Part shown: positions 51,287-60,563 of the stretch, piece by piece
Layout of the letters: every line of letters starts with the position of its first letter
Position numbering within the stretch: position 1 is the first letter of the stretch
NCBI GenBank assembly: GCA_050700835.1
Contig: JBOHDX010000015.1
Span: 28,249-92,248, forward strand
Direction of reading: 5' to 3'
DNA length: 64,000 nucleotides
From: JBOHDX01 sp050700835
GTDB taxonomy: Bacteria; Actinomycetota; Actinomycetes; Propionibacteriales; Nocardioidaceae
Made by a program: the position numbers and the translations under genes
Notes under the pieces: generated by a model
Seen by the model: only the letters and a program-made list of their open reading frames with translations
Databases searched by the model: none
Told to the model about the DNA's origin: nothing

Positions 51287-51462
51287 GTTTGGTCCTCCGT
51301 CGTCGCGCCGAGTCGCATGAACTGTGACCCCGTCAGCGTAGGTCGGGACCGGTCCGGTTCGGCAACGATCCACAGGCTCAGGCTAGTGAGCGTGTCGCGG
51401 CGCCTGGGCTCCGCGGCGGCGTTGACACCACTCTGTCACCGCGCGGCGTTGACCCCGCTCAA

Positions 51463-52677
51463 CTACCGCGGCTGTGTGACCGCGCCGAGACGGATCATCA
51501 TCGCCTCCAGTGCCAACAGCGGCGCGGCGTTGGCCTGCACCGCCGCTCGGCAGTCGAGCACCGCCTGGATGTGGCCGAGGGTCTGCTCCGCGGATCCGCG
51601 ACGTGCCAGCGACGCGATCTCGTCGCGGGTCTCGGCGTTGACGAGGGCCGCCTCGGCACCGGTCTGTGTGACCAGGACGTCCCGATAGACAGAGAGCAGG
51701 TCGATCAGGGCACCGTCGATGCTGTCACGACCAGCGCGCTTCTTGCGTCGCTCCTGGTCCTTCTTCATCGACGTCAGTGCACCGGCGTACCCGCGGGTGC
51801 GGACGGATCGCGAGCCGGTGCTGGACCCGATGCCGTAGGTGATCTCGAGGTCCTCGAGCTCCTCCGCGTCCCGCTCCGACGCCACGGCCTGCCCGGCCTC
51901 CTCGGCCACTCCGAACAGGTTTGCCGCGGACACCATGCAGGCTCCGAGGTCGACCAGCTTGTTCGGGATCGAGCAGACCTCGCGACGACGGTTGCGGACC
52001 TCCTCGTCCCGGGCGAGTGCGCGGGCCCGCCCGACGTGGCCCTGCGACGCCCTGGCGGCGAAGGATGCGATCCCCTCGTCGACCCCGTCGCGGTCCACCA
52101 GCATCGTCGTGATCGCCGCGATCGAGGGGGTACGCAAGGTCAGGGCCCGGCACCGCGACCGGATCGTCACTAGAACGTCCTCCGGGGTTGGAGCACACAG
52201 CAGCCAGACGGTTCGGGGGGCTGGTTCCTCGAGGCTCTTCAGCAGGGCGTCTGCGGCCTGGTCGGTCAGCCGGTCGGCGTCCTCGATCACGATCACCTGC
52301 CAGCGGCTGCTGGTGGGACGCAGGACGGCACCGCGCACGAGCTCCCGGATGTCGTCGACCTGCAGGCTGAGGCGTTCGGTGCGCAGCAAGGTCACGTCGG
52401 GATGCGCGCCGGACAGCGCCGTCCGGCAGGCGTTGCACTCCCCGCATCCGCCGCGCTCGCACAGCAGCGCCGCTGCGAACGCGCGGGCCGCGTTGGAGCG
52501 CCCGGAGCCTGGCGGCCCCGTCAGCAGCCACGCGTGCGTCATGCCGGTGCCGGGGCCGCCGCCGAGTCGCTCCTGCGCGGCGTCGACCGCGCGGCGGAGC
52601 GCAGAGACCACCGGCTCCTGACCGACGAGGTCGCCCCAGACCCCGGCGTCGACGGCTGGTTCGTCGAGCGTGCTCAC
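51463..52677 (-). CDS. holB: DNA polymerase III subunit delta'
   Basis: A 404-residue clamp-loader ATPase: WAWLLTGPPGSGRSNAARAF-type P-loop (LLTGPPGSGRSNAAR), the zinc-binding cysteines CERGGCGECNAC, VIEDADRLTDQAADALLKSL (DEAD-like box) and the sensor region IRSRCRALTLRTP. Catalyses nothing on its own; loads the sliding clamp with gamma/tau and delta. GTG start overlaps the MFS-Tmk stop by 4 nt, the usual actinobacterial holB-tmk pair. Confidence 0.93.
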   Translation of the reverse strand: MSTLDEPAVDAGVWGDLVGQEPVVSALRRAVDAAQERLGGGPGTGMTHAWLLTGPPGSGRSNAARAFAAALLCERGGCGECNACRTALSGAHPDVTLLRTERLSLQVDDIRELVRGAVLRPTSSRWQVIVIEDADRLTDQAADALLKSLEEPAPRTVWLLCAPTPEDVLVTIRSRCRALTLRTPSIAAITTMLVDRDGVDEGIASFAARASQGHVGRARALARDEEVRNRRREVCSIPNKLVDLGACMVSAANLFGVAEEAGQAVASERDAEELEDLEITYGIGSSTGSRSVRTRGYAGALTSMKKDQERRKKRAGRDSIDGALIDLLSVYRDVLVTQTGAEAALVNAETRDEIASLARRGSAEQTLGHIQAVLDCRAAVQANAAPLLALEAMMIRLGAVTQPR

Positions 52678-54686
52678 GACGGCGCCTCGCTGGGCGCGAC
52701 CCGGACTGCCTGGCCAAGCAGCGGCAGCACCCGGCGACGGATCTTGGCCGCCAGGTCGGCGGCGGACCCGCCGGCGTCGAGCACGAGGTAGTGGTCGGGG
52801 TCGCCGATGGCGAGATCGAGGAACCCTTGGCGTACGCGGGCGTGGAACTCGGTGGGCTCCGCCTCCAGCCGGTCGGGTTCGCCGAACCGGCCGCGGCCGG
52901 TCTCCGGGTCCACGTCCAGCAGCACGGTCAGGTGGGGCCGCAGATCGTGAGTTGCCCAGCGGGCGACGCGTTCGACCTCGTCCCGGGCCAGGCTGCGACC
53001 CGCGCCCTGGTAGGCGAGCGTCGAGTCGACGTAGCGGTCGGTGATGACCACGGAGCCCTTGTCGAGCGCCGGCAGCACCACCGTGTCGACGTGCTCAGCC
53101 TTGTCGGCGGCATAGAGCAGCGACTCGGTGCGGTTCGACAACACGCCGGTGCGAGGGTCGAGCACGATCTTCCGTAGCTGCGCGCCGACCTCGGTGTCAC
53201 CGGGCTCGTGCGTTTCCACCACGGCGTAGCCGTCGTCGATGAGGGCCACAGCGAGCAGCCGGGCCTGAGTCGACTTGCCGGCGCCCTCACCGCCCTCGAA
53301 CGCGACGAAGAGGCCCCGCTGCGCGTAGGCACCCGCGTCGCCTCGCAGCAGCTCGGTCAGCAACGGCACTCCAGGTCGGTCGTTCATCTGGTGGTAGGCC
53401 AACAGGCCGAAGGCTATGGCCACCAGCGCGGCCAGCCCGAAGGTGAACTGCGCACCACTGTAGGTGAGTGTCGCGTCGTGGTTGATCCGGAAACGGTGGC
53501 TGCCGACAACGGCGGCGAGCAGCGGCGCCACGGCCAGGACGAGGGCCAACGACAGGCGTACCAGCGACTGCACGAACGCGAAGGTACGGCCGCGCACCTG
53601 GTCGGGGACCTCGAGACCGAGCAGGGTGTAGCCGGTCACCCACGCGACCCCGGAAGCGAAGCCGAGCCCGACGGTCAGCACGGCGACGAAGACCATGTTG
53701 GGGATCAGCGCCACGGCGCCGAGGAACAGCCCGGCGGCGACGAGCGCCAGCCCGAAGATGCGCCGGCGGGAAAGGGTCGGCAGCACCTTCGGTCCACGCC
53801 ACATGCCCGCACCGAGACCGGCGAACACGGCGCCGAACAACACGCCGTAGCCCGGGTCGCCGGCACCAAGGTCGGTCACGAACACCCGCCCCAGGCCGAT
53901 CACCACTCCCCCCGCGGCAAACGCTCCGACGATGCCGAGCACGAGTCCGCGGACCAGCCGGGTCGTCCGGACGTACGCCCAGCCGTCGATCACGCTGCGC
54001 ACCGCACTGATCGGGCGGGGGCTGGCCGCGCCGCGTGGGATCTCGCGCAGCGTCACGCAGATGATGCCGGACAGGACGAAGCTCGCCGCGTTGCCGTACA
54101 TCGCCAGGTCGACGGGGCCCTGGGCGAACCATCCCAACGTCGAATGCAGGGCGCGCGTGATCTCGGTCAGCCCGATGAACAGGACCGCGGCCGGCACGGC
54201 TGAGCCGTAGGTCGTCGCGAGGTTGAGCCGGTTGGCGTCCGCGAGCGAGGTCCGCGGCACCAGGTTGGGGATCGTCGCGTCCTTGGTCGGCAGCCAGACC
54301 AGGCTGACCGCCTCGATCACCACGGTCGCGACGTAGAGCCACGCGAGCGTGCCGACCAGCGGGATGCTGGCGAACACCGCGGCGCGGACGAAGTCACCGA
54401 TGATCAACGTGCGTCGCCGGTCGAACCGGTCGGCGAGCCAGCCGCCGAGCGGCCCGACCAGCAACGCCGGCAGCACCCGCAGGAACAGCACCCCGGCGAT
54501 CGCGAGGTTGCGTTGCGCATAGCCGTGTCCGGCCAGGGAGTTGGCGAACGCGGTGAGCGCCAGCAGCCCGATCCAGTCTCCGAGGCTCGACAGGCCGAGC
54601 GCCACCCACAACCGCCGGAACGCGCGGATCCGCAACACGGCGGCGACGCCGGTCGGCAGGCCCGGCTCGGGCAGCGGCTCGATCAC
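52674..54686 (-). CDS. tmk: MFS transporter-thymidylate kinase fusion
   Basis: A 670-residue fusion. Residues 1-440 are a twelve-helix MFS protein (GGWLADRFDRRRTLIIGDFV is its motif A); residues about 455-670 are dTMP kinase: VAFEGGEGAGKSTQARLLAV, ETHEPGDTEVG, VITDRYVDSTLAYQGAGR (DRYxxS motif) and LLDVDPETGRGR. The kinase makes dTDP for DNA synthesis. Fusions of this type occur across some Actinobacteria; the transporter part may be nucleoside-related or only an anchor. Overlaps holB by 4 nt. Confidence 0.92.
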   Translation of the reverse strand: MIEPLPEPGLPTGVAAVLRIRAFRRLWVALGLSSLGDWIGLLALTAFANSLAGHGYAQRNLAIAGVLFLRVLPALLVGPLGGWLADRFDRRRTLIIGDFVRAAVFASIPLVGTLAWLYVATVVIEAVSLVWLPTKDATIPNLVPRTSLADANRLNLATTYGSAVPAAVLFIGLTEITRALHSTLGWFAQGPVDLAMYGNAASFVLSGIICVTLREIPRGAASPRPISAVRSVIDGWAYVRTTRLVRGLVLGIVGAFAAGGVVIGLGRVFVTDLGAGDPGYGVLFGAVFAGLGAGMWRGPKVLPTLSRRRIFGLALVAAGLFLGAVALIPNMVFVAVLTVGLGFASGVAWVTGYTLLGLEVPDQVRGRTFAFVQSLVRLSLALVLAVAPLLAAVVGSHRFRINHDATLTYSGAQFTFGLAALVAIAFGLLAYHQMNDRPGVPLLTELLRGDAGAYAQRGLFVAFEGGEGAGKSTQARLLAVALIDDGYAVVETHEPGDTEVGAQLRKIVLDPRTGVLSNRTESLLYAADKAEHVDTVVLPALDKGSVVITDRYVDSTLAYQGAGRSLARDEVERVARWATHDLRPHLTVLLDVDPETGRGRFGEPDRLEAEPTEFHARVRQGFLDLAIGDPDHYLVLDAGGSAADLAAKIRRRVLPLLGQAVRVAPSEAPS

Positions 54687-54696
54687 CCGACGAGCG

Positions 54697-54849
54697 TAGT
54701 CGTGCGCACCGACGCCGGCGGCTGCTCATCGGCCCCGTGGGGACAGGCTCCCAGAGCCCGGTTGTCGTGACTGTAGTCGGGCGCACCGACGCCGGCGGCT
54801 GCTCAACGGCCCCGTATAGATAGGCTCCCGGAGCCGGCTGTCGTGACTG
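54697..54849. repeat. tandem duplication of a 77-bp unit in the topA-tmk gap
   Basis: Unit 1 (54697-54773) and unit 2 (54774-54849) are about 85 percent identical and abut directly. Both contain GCGCACCGACGCCGGCGGCT and GCTCC-x-GAGCC. The main difference is GTGGGGACAG versus GTATAGATAG. In the minus direction unit 2 thus carries a TATCTAT sequence that resembles a -10, and unit 1 does not. This region is upstream of the MFS-Tmk gene. Confidence 0.75.
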
Positions 54850-54918
54850 CTGCACCCGAACCCGACCCGCGTCGGTGCACGAGTCACGACACCCACCGGG
54901 GCTGCCGGTTGGCTGCGA

Positions 54919-57711
54919 CTAATCCGGCACGGTCTTGCCCACTGCTGCCGTCTTACCCGCTGCAGCCTCCTTGGCCGTCGCCTTCTTGGCCGTCGCCTTC
55001 TTGGCCGTGGCCTTCTTCGACGTCGCCTTCTTGGCCGTCGCCTTCTTCGACGTGGACACCTTCTTGGCCGGCTTCTTCCTCGCAGCGGCCGTTCTGCTGC
55101 CGCCCCGCTTCTTCGCCGGTCCCTTGGCGCGCTTCTCGGCCAGCAGCTCGGCCGCGCGCTCGAGAGTCAACGTCGTGACATCGTCGTCCTTGCGCAAGGT
55201 CGCGTTGTAGTCCCCGTCGGTGACGTAGGGCCCGAACCGTCCGTCCTTGACCACCACGGGCGCGCCACTGGCCGGGTCGGTGCCCAGCTCGCGCAACGGC
55301 GCCGAGGCGGCGCTTCGGCCACGTTGCTTTGGTTGGGCATAGATCGTCAACGCCTCCGGCAGCGTGATTGTCAGCAGCTGTTCCTCGGACTCGATGGAGC
55401 GCGAGTCCGTGCCCATCTTCAGGTAGGGGCCGTAGCGACCGTTCTGCGCGGTGATCTCTGCACCGGACCCGGGATCGGTGCCGATGACCCTCGGCAACCG
55501 CAGGAGCCGCAGCGCGTCATCGAGCGTGATGGAGTCGAGTGACATCGACTTGAAGAGGCTGGAGGTCCGCGGCTTCGCGCCCTTTGCCGCATCGTCGGGC
55601 AAGACCTGGGTGACGTACGGGCCGTATCTGCCGTTCTTGGCGACGATCGTCAACCCCGTCTCGGGATCACCCCCGAGCACGATCTCGGCGCCGGCCGGGT
55701 TCGCGAGCAGCTCGCGGGCCTTGTCGAGGGTCAACTCGTCCGGCGGCAGGTCGTCGGGGATGTTGGCCCGATTGCCGTCGGAGTCCTCGACATAAGGTCC
55801 GTAACGTCCAACCCGGGCGTTGATGCCCTCGCCGATCTCGAACGTGGACAGCCCGCGTGCGTCGATGTCACCGAGCTCGGACACCAGCTTCGCCAAGCCC
55901 GTGTCCTCGTCGGCACCGCCGTAGTAGAAGTGCTCGAGCACGTTGTGCGGCTGCTCCCGCCCGCCCGCGATGTCGTCGAGCACGTCCTCCATGCGGGCGG
56001 TGAACTGGTAGTCGACCAGCGCGCCGAAGTGCTGCTCCAGCAGGCGTACGACCGCGAATGCCAGCCACGCCGGCACCAGCGCAGTGCCCTTCTTGTAGAC
56101 GTAGCCGCGATTCAGGATCGTGCCGATGATCGACGCGTACGTCGAGGGGCGGCCGATCTCCCGCTCCTCGAGCTCGCGCACCAGCGTCGCCTCGGTGAAC
56201 CTCGCCGGTGGCCGGGTCTCGTGGGTCTCGGCGGCCAGCGCGGCCACGGTCACCGAGTCACCCTCGGCGACGTCGGGCAACCGCGTCTCGCGGTCGTCGC
56301 GGTCGGCGTCGGGGTCGTCGTGTCCCTCGACGTAGGCCTTCAGGAAGCCGTGGAACGTGATCACACGGCCGGTCGCCGCGAACTCGCAGTCCTCACCGCT
56401 CGACGCGGTCGCGCCGAGGCGGACGGAGACCGAGCGACCTTGGGCGTCTCTCATCTGCGAAGCCACGGTGCGCATCCAGATCAGCTCGTAGAGCCGGAAC
56501 TCGTCGCCGGACAGTCCGGTCTCCGCAGGGGTGCGGAAGGTCTGACCGGCGGGGCGAATAGCTTCGTGCGCCTCCTGGGCGTTCTTGACCTTCGACGCGT
56601 AGGTGCGCGGCGAGTCGGGCAGGTAATCCGGGCCGTAGAGCTCGCGTACCTGCGTACGTGCGGCGTTCACAGCCGTGTCGCTCAGGGTCGTGGAGTCGGT
56701 TCGCATGTAGGTGATGTGGCCGTTCTCGTACAACCGCTGCGCGATCGACATCGTCCGGGCGGCACCGTAGCCCAGCTTGCGCGACGCCTCCTGCTGCAGC
56801 GTCGTGGTCCGAAAGGGCGCGTAGGGCCGTCGGGTGTAGGGCTTCGCCTCGACGCTGCGGACCGTGAACGCCTGCGGGGCAAGGGCTTCTGCGAGAGCAC
56901 CCGCATGCTGCTGCGACAGGTGGACGACACCGTCAGTGGACTTCAGCACGCCGTCGCTGGTGAAGTCGCGGCCCTGGGCTACTCGGGCGCCGTCGACACT
57001 GGCCAAGCGGGCCGGAAACTCTTGGGGATCCTTGTCGGCTCCTGCGTCGAACCTCGCCTGCAGATCCCAGTACGTCGCCACCCGGAACGCCATGCGCTCG
57101 CGCTCGCGGTCGACCACGAGCCGGATCGCGACCGACTGCACTCGGCCGGCCGATGTGCCGGACATGATCTTCTTCCACAGCACGGGGCTGACTTCGTAGC
57201 CGTACAGCCGGTCGACGATCCGCCGGGTCTCCTGCGCGTCGACGAGATGGTCGTCGATGCTGCGGGGATTGGCGACGGCGTCCTGGATCGCCTGCGGCGT
57301 GATCTCGTGGAACACCATCCGGTGCACCGGCACGGTGGGCTTCAGCTCGTCGAACAGGTGCCAAGCGATCGCCTCCCCCTCGCGGTCCTCGTCGGTCGCG
57401 AGGAAGAGCTGGTCCGACTCCTTGAGCAGCTTCTTCAACTTGGCGATGTGGGACCGCTTGTCGGCCGGCACCACATAGATCGGCTCGAAGCCGTTGTCGA
57501 TGTCAACACCGAGCCGGGCCCACGACTCGCCCTTGTACTTGGCCGGCACCTCTGACGCGTTGTGCGGAAGGTCTCGGATGTGGCCGATCGACGACTCCAC
57601 GACGTAGCCCGGGCCGAGGTAGCCGGCGATCGTCCGTGCCTTGGCAGGCGACTCGACGATGACCAGCGCCCGCCGTTGGCCTTGGCCGGCCGGGGAGGAT
57701 GTGGTCGCCAC
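54919..57711 (-). CDS. topA: DNA topoisomerase I
   Basis: A 930-residue type IA topoisomerase. TOPRIM: ALVIVESPAKARTIAGYLG and DEDREGEAIAWHLF; active-site Tyr in GHITYMRTDST; the decatenation/clamp region follows. Four C-terminal repeats each have a GR(Y/F)GPYV core. The last 60 residues are a Lys/Ala tail with repeats of TAKKA/TSKKA, as in mycobacterial TopA. GTG 57711 is preceded by AGGAG, 6 nt. It relaxes negative supercoils. Confidence 0.95.
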   Translation of the reverse strand: MATTSSPAGQGQRRALVIVESPAKARTIAGYLGPGYVVESSIGHIRDLPHNASEVPAKYKGESWARLGVDIDNGFEPIYVVPADKRSHIAKLKKLLKESDQLFLATDEDREGEAIAWHLFDELKPTVPVHRMVFHEITPQAIQDAVANPRSIDDHLVDAQETRRIVDRLYGYEVSPVLWKKIMSGTSAGRVQSVAIRLVVDRERERMAFRVATYWDLQARFDAGADKDPQEFPARLASVDGARVAQGRDFTSDGVLKSTDGVVHLSQQHAGALAEALAPQAFTVRSVEAKPYTRRPYAPFRTTTLQQEASRKLGYGAARTMSIAQRLYENGHITYMRTDSTTLSDTAVNAARTQVRELYGPDYLPDSPRTYASKVKNAQEAHEAIRPAGQTFRTPAETGLSGDEFRLYELIWMRTVASQMRDAQGRSVSVRLGATASSGEDCEFAATGRVITFHGFLKAYVEGHDDPDADRDDRETRLPDVAEGDSVTVAALAAETHETRPPARFTEATLVRELEEREIGRPSTYASIIGTILNRGYVYKKGTALVPAWLAFAVVRLLEQHFGALVDYQFTARMEDVLDDIAGGREQPHNVLEHFYYGGADEDTGLAKLVSELGDIDARGLSTFEIGEGINARVGRYGPYVEDSDGNRANIPDDLPPDELTLDKARELLANPAGAEIVLGGDPETGLTIVAKNGRYGPYVTQVLPDDAAKGAKPRTSSLFKSMSLDSITLDDALRLLRLPRVIGTDPGSGAEITAQNGRYGPYLKMGTDSRSIESEEQLLTITLPEALTIYAQPKQRGRSAASAPLRELGTDPASGAPVVVKDGRFGPYVTDGDYNATLRKDDDVTTLTLERAAELLAEKRAKGPAKKRGGSRTAAARKKPAKKVSTSKKATAKKATSKKATAKKATAKKATAKEAAAGKTAAVGKTVPD

Positions 57712-57834
57712 GGGTGCTCCTGGTTCCGAAGTGGACGGTGGGATCGGTGGTCGCGCTGCGCCAGCCGAACAGTGGGCCACGGTAACCCCATCGCGCAACT
57801 CCGCCGTGCACGACCCGGCTGGAGCATGTGGTGA

Positions 57835-59214
57835 TCAGGCCGGCAGGGTCTCGAACTGCTCCCACCGTCCACGCCCGGCGGCCTTGGCCGCGTACAAGGC
57901 GATGTCGGACTCTCGGAGCATCGACTCGGCTGTGCTGTCAGGACCACTTCGCCGGATCCCGACGCTGACCGACGGGGTGATCGTGGCGCCGCCGACGTCG
58001 ACGGGCTGTTGCACCGCCTGGCGGAGCCGTCGCATCAGGTCGGCGAGATCCTCGTCGGTGGCGACGCCGTCGATCAGCACACCGAACTCGTCGCCGCCGA
58101 TCCGCCCCACCGTGTCGCCCAGACGTACCACCGACGACAGCCGGTCGGCCACGGCGCGAAGCACTGAGTCGCCGGCGCCGTGACCGAAGGTGTCGTTGAC
58201 CTGCTTGAACAAGTCGACGTCGACATAGGCGAGTGCCGCGTCGCCGTCGTAGGTCCGCGACCCCGTCAGCGATGCCTTGAGCCGGCGCAGGAAGAGGATC
58301 CGGTTGGCCACTCCTGTGAGCGGGTCGTGGAGGGCGAGCCGTTCGAGCTGCTCGTGGGCATCGCGGATCGCGGTCACGTCCTCGATCTGGCTGACGAAGT
58401 GGAGTGGCTCACCGGTCACGTCACGCACAAGGGCCACAGCAAGCTTCGCCCACACGACCCTGCCGTTCGCGTGGTGATACCGCTTCTGCAGCTCGTAATG
58501 GTGAATGTCCCCGGCAAGAAGACGGGCGCGCAGCTCGAGGTCGGAGTCGAGATCCTCGGCATGGGTGATGTCCTGGAAGGTCAGGTCCAGTAGGACGTCC
58601 TCTGGGTAGCCGAGGATCGCGCAGAGTCGCTGGTTGACGCGCAGCCATCGTCCATCGAGGTCAACCAGCGCCACCCCGATCGGCGCGTTGTCCACGGTGA
58701 GCCGGAAGCGCTGCTCCGACAAGGCGAGCGACGTCGCCTGCACGACCTCGTCTGTGCAGATGGTGAACATGGTCAGCACCGCGACGAACGCATCCGGCGG
58801 GTTGCTGTCGCCGAGCAAGGACAGCCCGGTGAGCTCGCCCGTGCGGCGCGCGTCCAGTGGAACGGCGGACACTCGGAGCCACTCGATCGCGCCGTCCGGA
58901 CCCTGGGCGCCGATGACGCGGCGGACGGCGTCACCGGTACGCAGCGCCATCCGGGCCGGGTACGCCCCCTCGCGAAGCGGCTGGCCCTCGTCGTCCACGG
59001 CGCGCCAGTACGGCGCGGTGAGGGGGGCCACGCCGGCATCGATCCCCCACACGAGTCCCACTGCATCGACGGCATCGAACGAGCCTCGCAGAACCCGGCC
59101 GGAGCGGTCCCAGATGATCACGCCCTCAGGCAGCATCGACCGCCGGGGCGCGGGGCCCGAGAGTTCAACCACGTCCCGGAAGGCTCCCCCGACAGGAATC
59201 GAGTCGGTAGACAA
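57835..59214 (-). CDS. PAS-GGDEF diguanylate cyclase
   Basis: A 459-residue protein. Residues about 20-130 are a PAS-like sensor (MLPEGVIIWDRSGRVLRGSF), residues 165-280 a clearer PAS (FRLTVDNAPIGVALVDLDGR), and 290-459 a GGDEF domain: LALHDPLTGVANR, YVDVDLFKQVNDTFGHGAGD, and the catalytic RIGGDEFGVLID. An I-site RxxD is not obvious. Synthesises c-di-GMP. TTG 59214 is chosen because GGAGG is 7 nt upstream. Counterpart to the HD-GYP protein at 17-19 kb. Confidence 0.88.
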   Translation of the reverse strand: MSTDSIPVGGAFRDVVELSGPAPRRSMLPEGVIIWDRSGRVLRGSFDAVDAVGLVWGIDAGVAPLTAPYWRAVDDEGQPLREGAYPARMALRTGDAVRRVIGAQGPDGAIEWLRVSAVPLDARRTGELTGLSLLGDSNPPDAFVAVLTMFTICTDEVVQATSLALSEQRFRLTVDNAPIGVALVDLDGRWLRVNQRLCAILGYPEDVLLDLTFQDITHAEDLDSDLELRARLLAGDIHHYELQKRYHHANGRVVWAKLAVALVRDVTGEPLHFVSQIEDVTAIRDAHEQLERLALHDPLTGVANRILFLRRLKASLTGSRTYDGDAALAYVDVDLFKQVNDTFGHGAGDSVLRAVADRLSSVVRLGDTVGRIGGDEFGVLIDGVATDEDLADLMRRLRQAVQQPVDVGGATITPSVSVGIRRSGPDSTAESMLRESDIALYAAKAAGRGRWEQFETLPA

Positions 59215-59416
59215 AGTCGCCCTCCGGCATGTCCCGTCGACGAGGCGTCGACGGGATCGGCGTACGTCGCACAGATTACGACGCGGGTCGGGCGGCGTAC
59301 GGCGATCGTTCGATTGCCCCGAGACGTCCGGCTCGACCGGGTTGGCATGATGACACCGGCAAGCACCCGCACCATCGTCACGGAGCAACTCCCGGGCACC
59401 GAAAGGCAGCCGTTTG

Positions 59417-60553
59417 ATGCCTCGCCTCTACCTCCACATCGGTCCGCCGAAGACGGGCACGACGTACCTGCAGGACGTGCTGTACCGCAACCGGGACGCA
59501 CTCGCGGGCGAGGGAGTCCTCTATCCGGCCGACCAGCGGGACGCCCACTACCTGGCGGCCCTGGACGTGCGCGGCCTCGCGTTCCGCGGTCACGCCAACC
59601 CGGCCGCCGAGGGAGCCTGGGCCGAGGTGGTACGCCGCACTTGCGGCTGGACCGGTGACGCCGTCGTCGTGTCACACGAACTGTTCGCCGGGGCGCCGGA
59701 CCCGGCGATCGAGCGGATCATCGAGGATCTGGGAGCCGACCGGCTGCACGTCCTGGTGACGGCGCGTGATCTGGGGCGCCAAGTTCCGGCAATGTGGCAG
59801 GAGTCGATCAAGAACGGCCAGACCGTGCCGTTCGGTCGCTACCTGCGGCTGCTTACCCGCGACCCTCCGGGCGGACGGCATGCCGAGGTGTTCTGGCGAC
59901 AACAGGACCTGGCGGCGACGTTGGAGCGCTGGTGCGGTTTCGTTCCGGCGACACGCATCCACGTGGTCACAGTGCCTCCGGCGGGCGAGCCGCCGACCCA
60001 GCTGTGGGAGCGGGTGTGCAAGGTCATCGGCGTCGATCCGGGGGTCCTGGACACCGAGGTGCGCGCGGCCAACACGTCGTTGACACTGCCGCAGGCGGAG
60101 TTCCTGCGCCGAGTCAATGCGGTGCTCGGCAACGACCTGGAGTGGCCGGACTACGAGGCCGTGGTGAAGTTCGGTTTCGCCGAGGAGATCCTGTCCCGCA
60201 CGACGGACGGGCCGCTCGCCCGCGTACCCGAGCGGATGCACGAGTGGTTCAAAGACCGTGCAGCCCAGATCACCGAGGCCCTGATCCGCGCCGGCTACGA
60301 CATCGTCGGTGATCTCGCCGACCTCCGGCCGGACTTCGGCGCGCCCGAGGCCCGCTCGGTGATCGCGAGACCGCGGTCGGTCGCCAACGCCGGCGCCGAG
60401 GCGGTGGCCGCCGTGCTGCGGGAGCAGGGCACTCAGCATGCCCGCAGGCGTACCCGCCGGGTGCGGCAGACCCTGCTCACCAGCCGTTCGGGCCGACGAC
60501 TGATCCGGCTCCTCCGCCCCTACCTCCCCCGCGGCACCCGAGGTAATCGCTGA
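59417..60553 (+). CDS. sulfotransferase-like protein
   Basis: A 378-residue protein: LYLHIGPPKTGTTYLQDVLY is the 5'-phosphosulfate loop of PAPS-dependent sulfotransferases, and ERIIEDLGADRLHVLVTARDL is close to the usual 3'-phosphate-binding Arg region. The middle and end are helical with no obvious acceptor site. Probably a surface glycan or lipid sulfotransferase. ATG 59417 may be preceded by TTG 59414. Its neighbours do not indicate a substrate. Confidence 0.8.
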   Translation: MPRLYLHIGPPKTGTTYLQDVLYRNRDALAGEGVLYPADQRDAHYLAALDVRGLAFRGHANPAAEGAWAEVVRRTCGWTGDAVVVSHELFAGAPDPAIERIIEDLGADRLHVLVTARDLGRQVPAMWQESIKNGQTVPFGRYLRLLTRDPPGGRHAEVFWRQQDLAATLERWCGFVPATRIHVVTVPPAGEPPTQLWERVCKVIGVDPGVLDTEVRAANTSLTLPQAEFLRRVNAVLGNDLEWPDYEAVVKFGFAEEILSRTTDGPLARVPERMHEWFKDRAAQITEALIRAGYDIVGDLADLRPDFGAPEARSVIARPRSVANAGAEAVAAVLREQGTQHARRRTRRVRQTLLTSRSGRRLIRLLRPYLPRGTRGNR

Positions 60554-60563
60554 GCGATTGGGG

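Noticed and set aside
51416..51460. Two GCGGCGTTGAC words upstream of the lipoprotein gene.
   Set aside because: Short direct repeat in GC-rich DNA, between genes on the opposite strand; chance is adequate.
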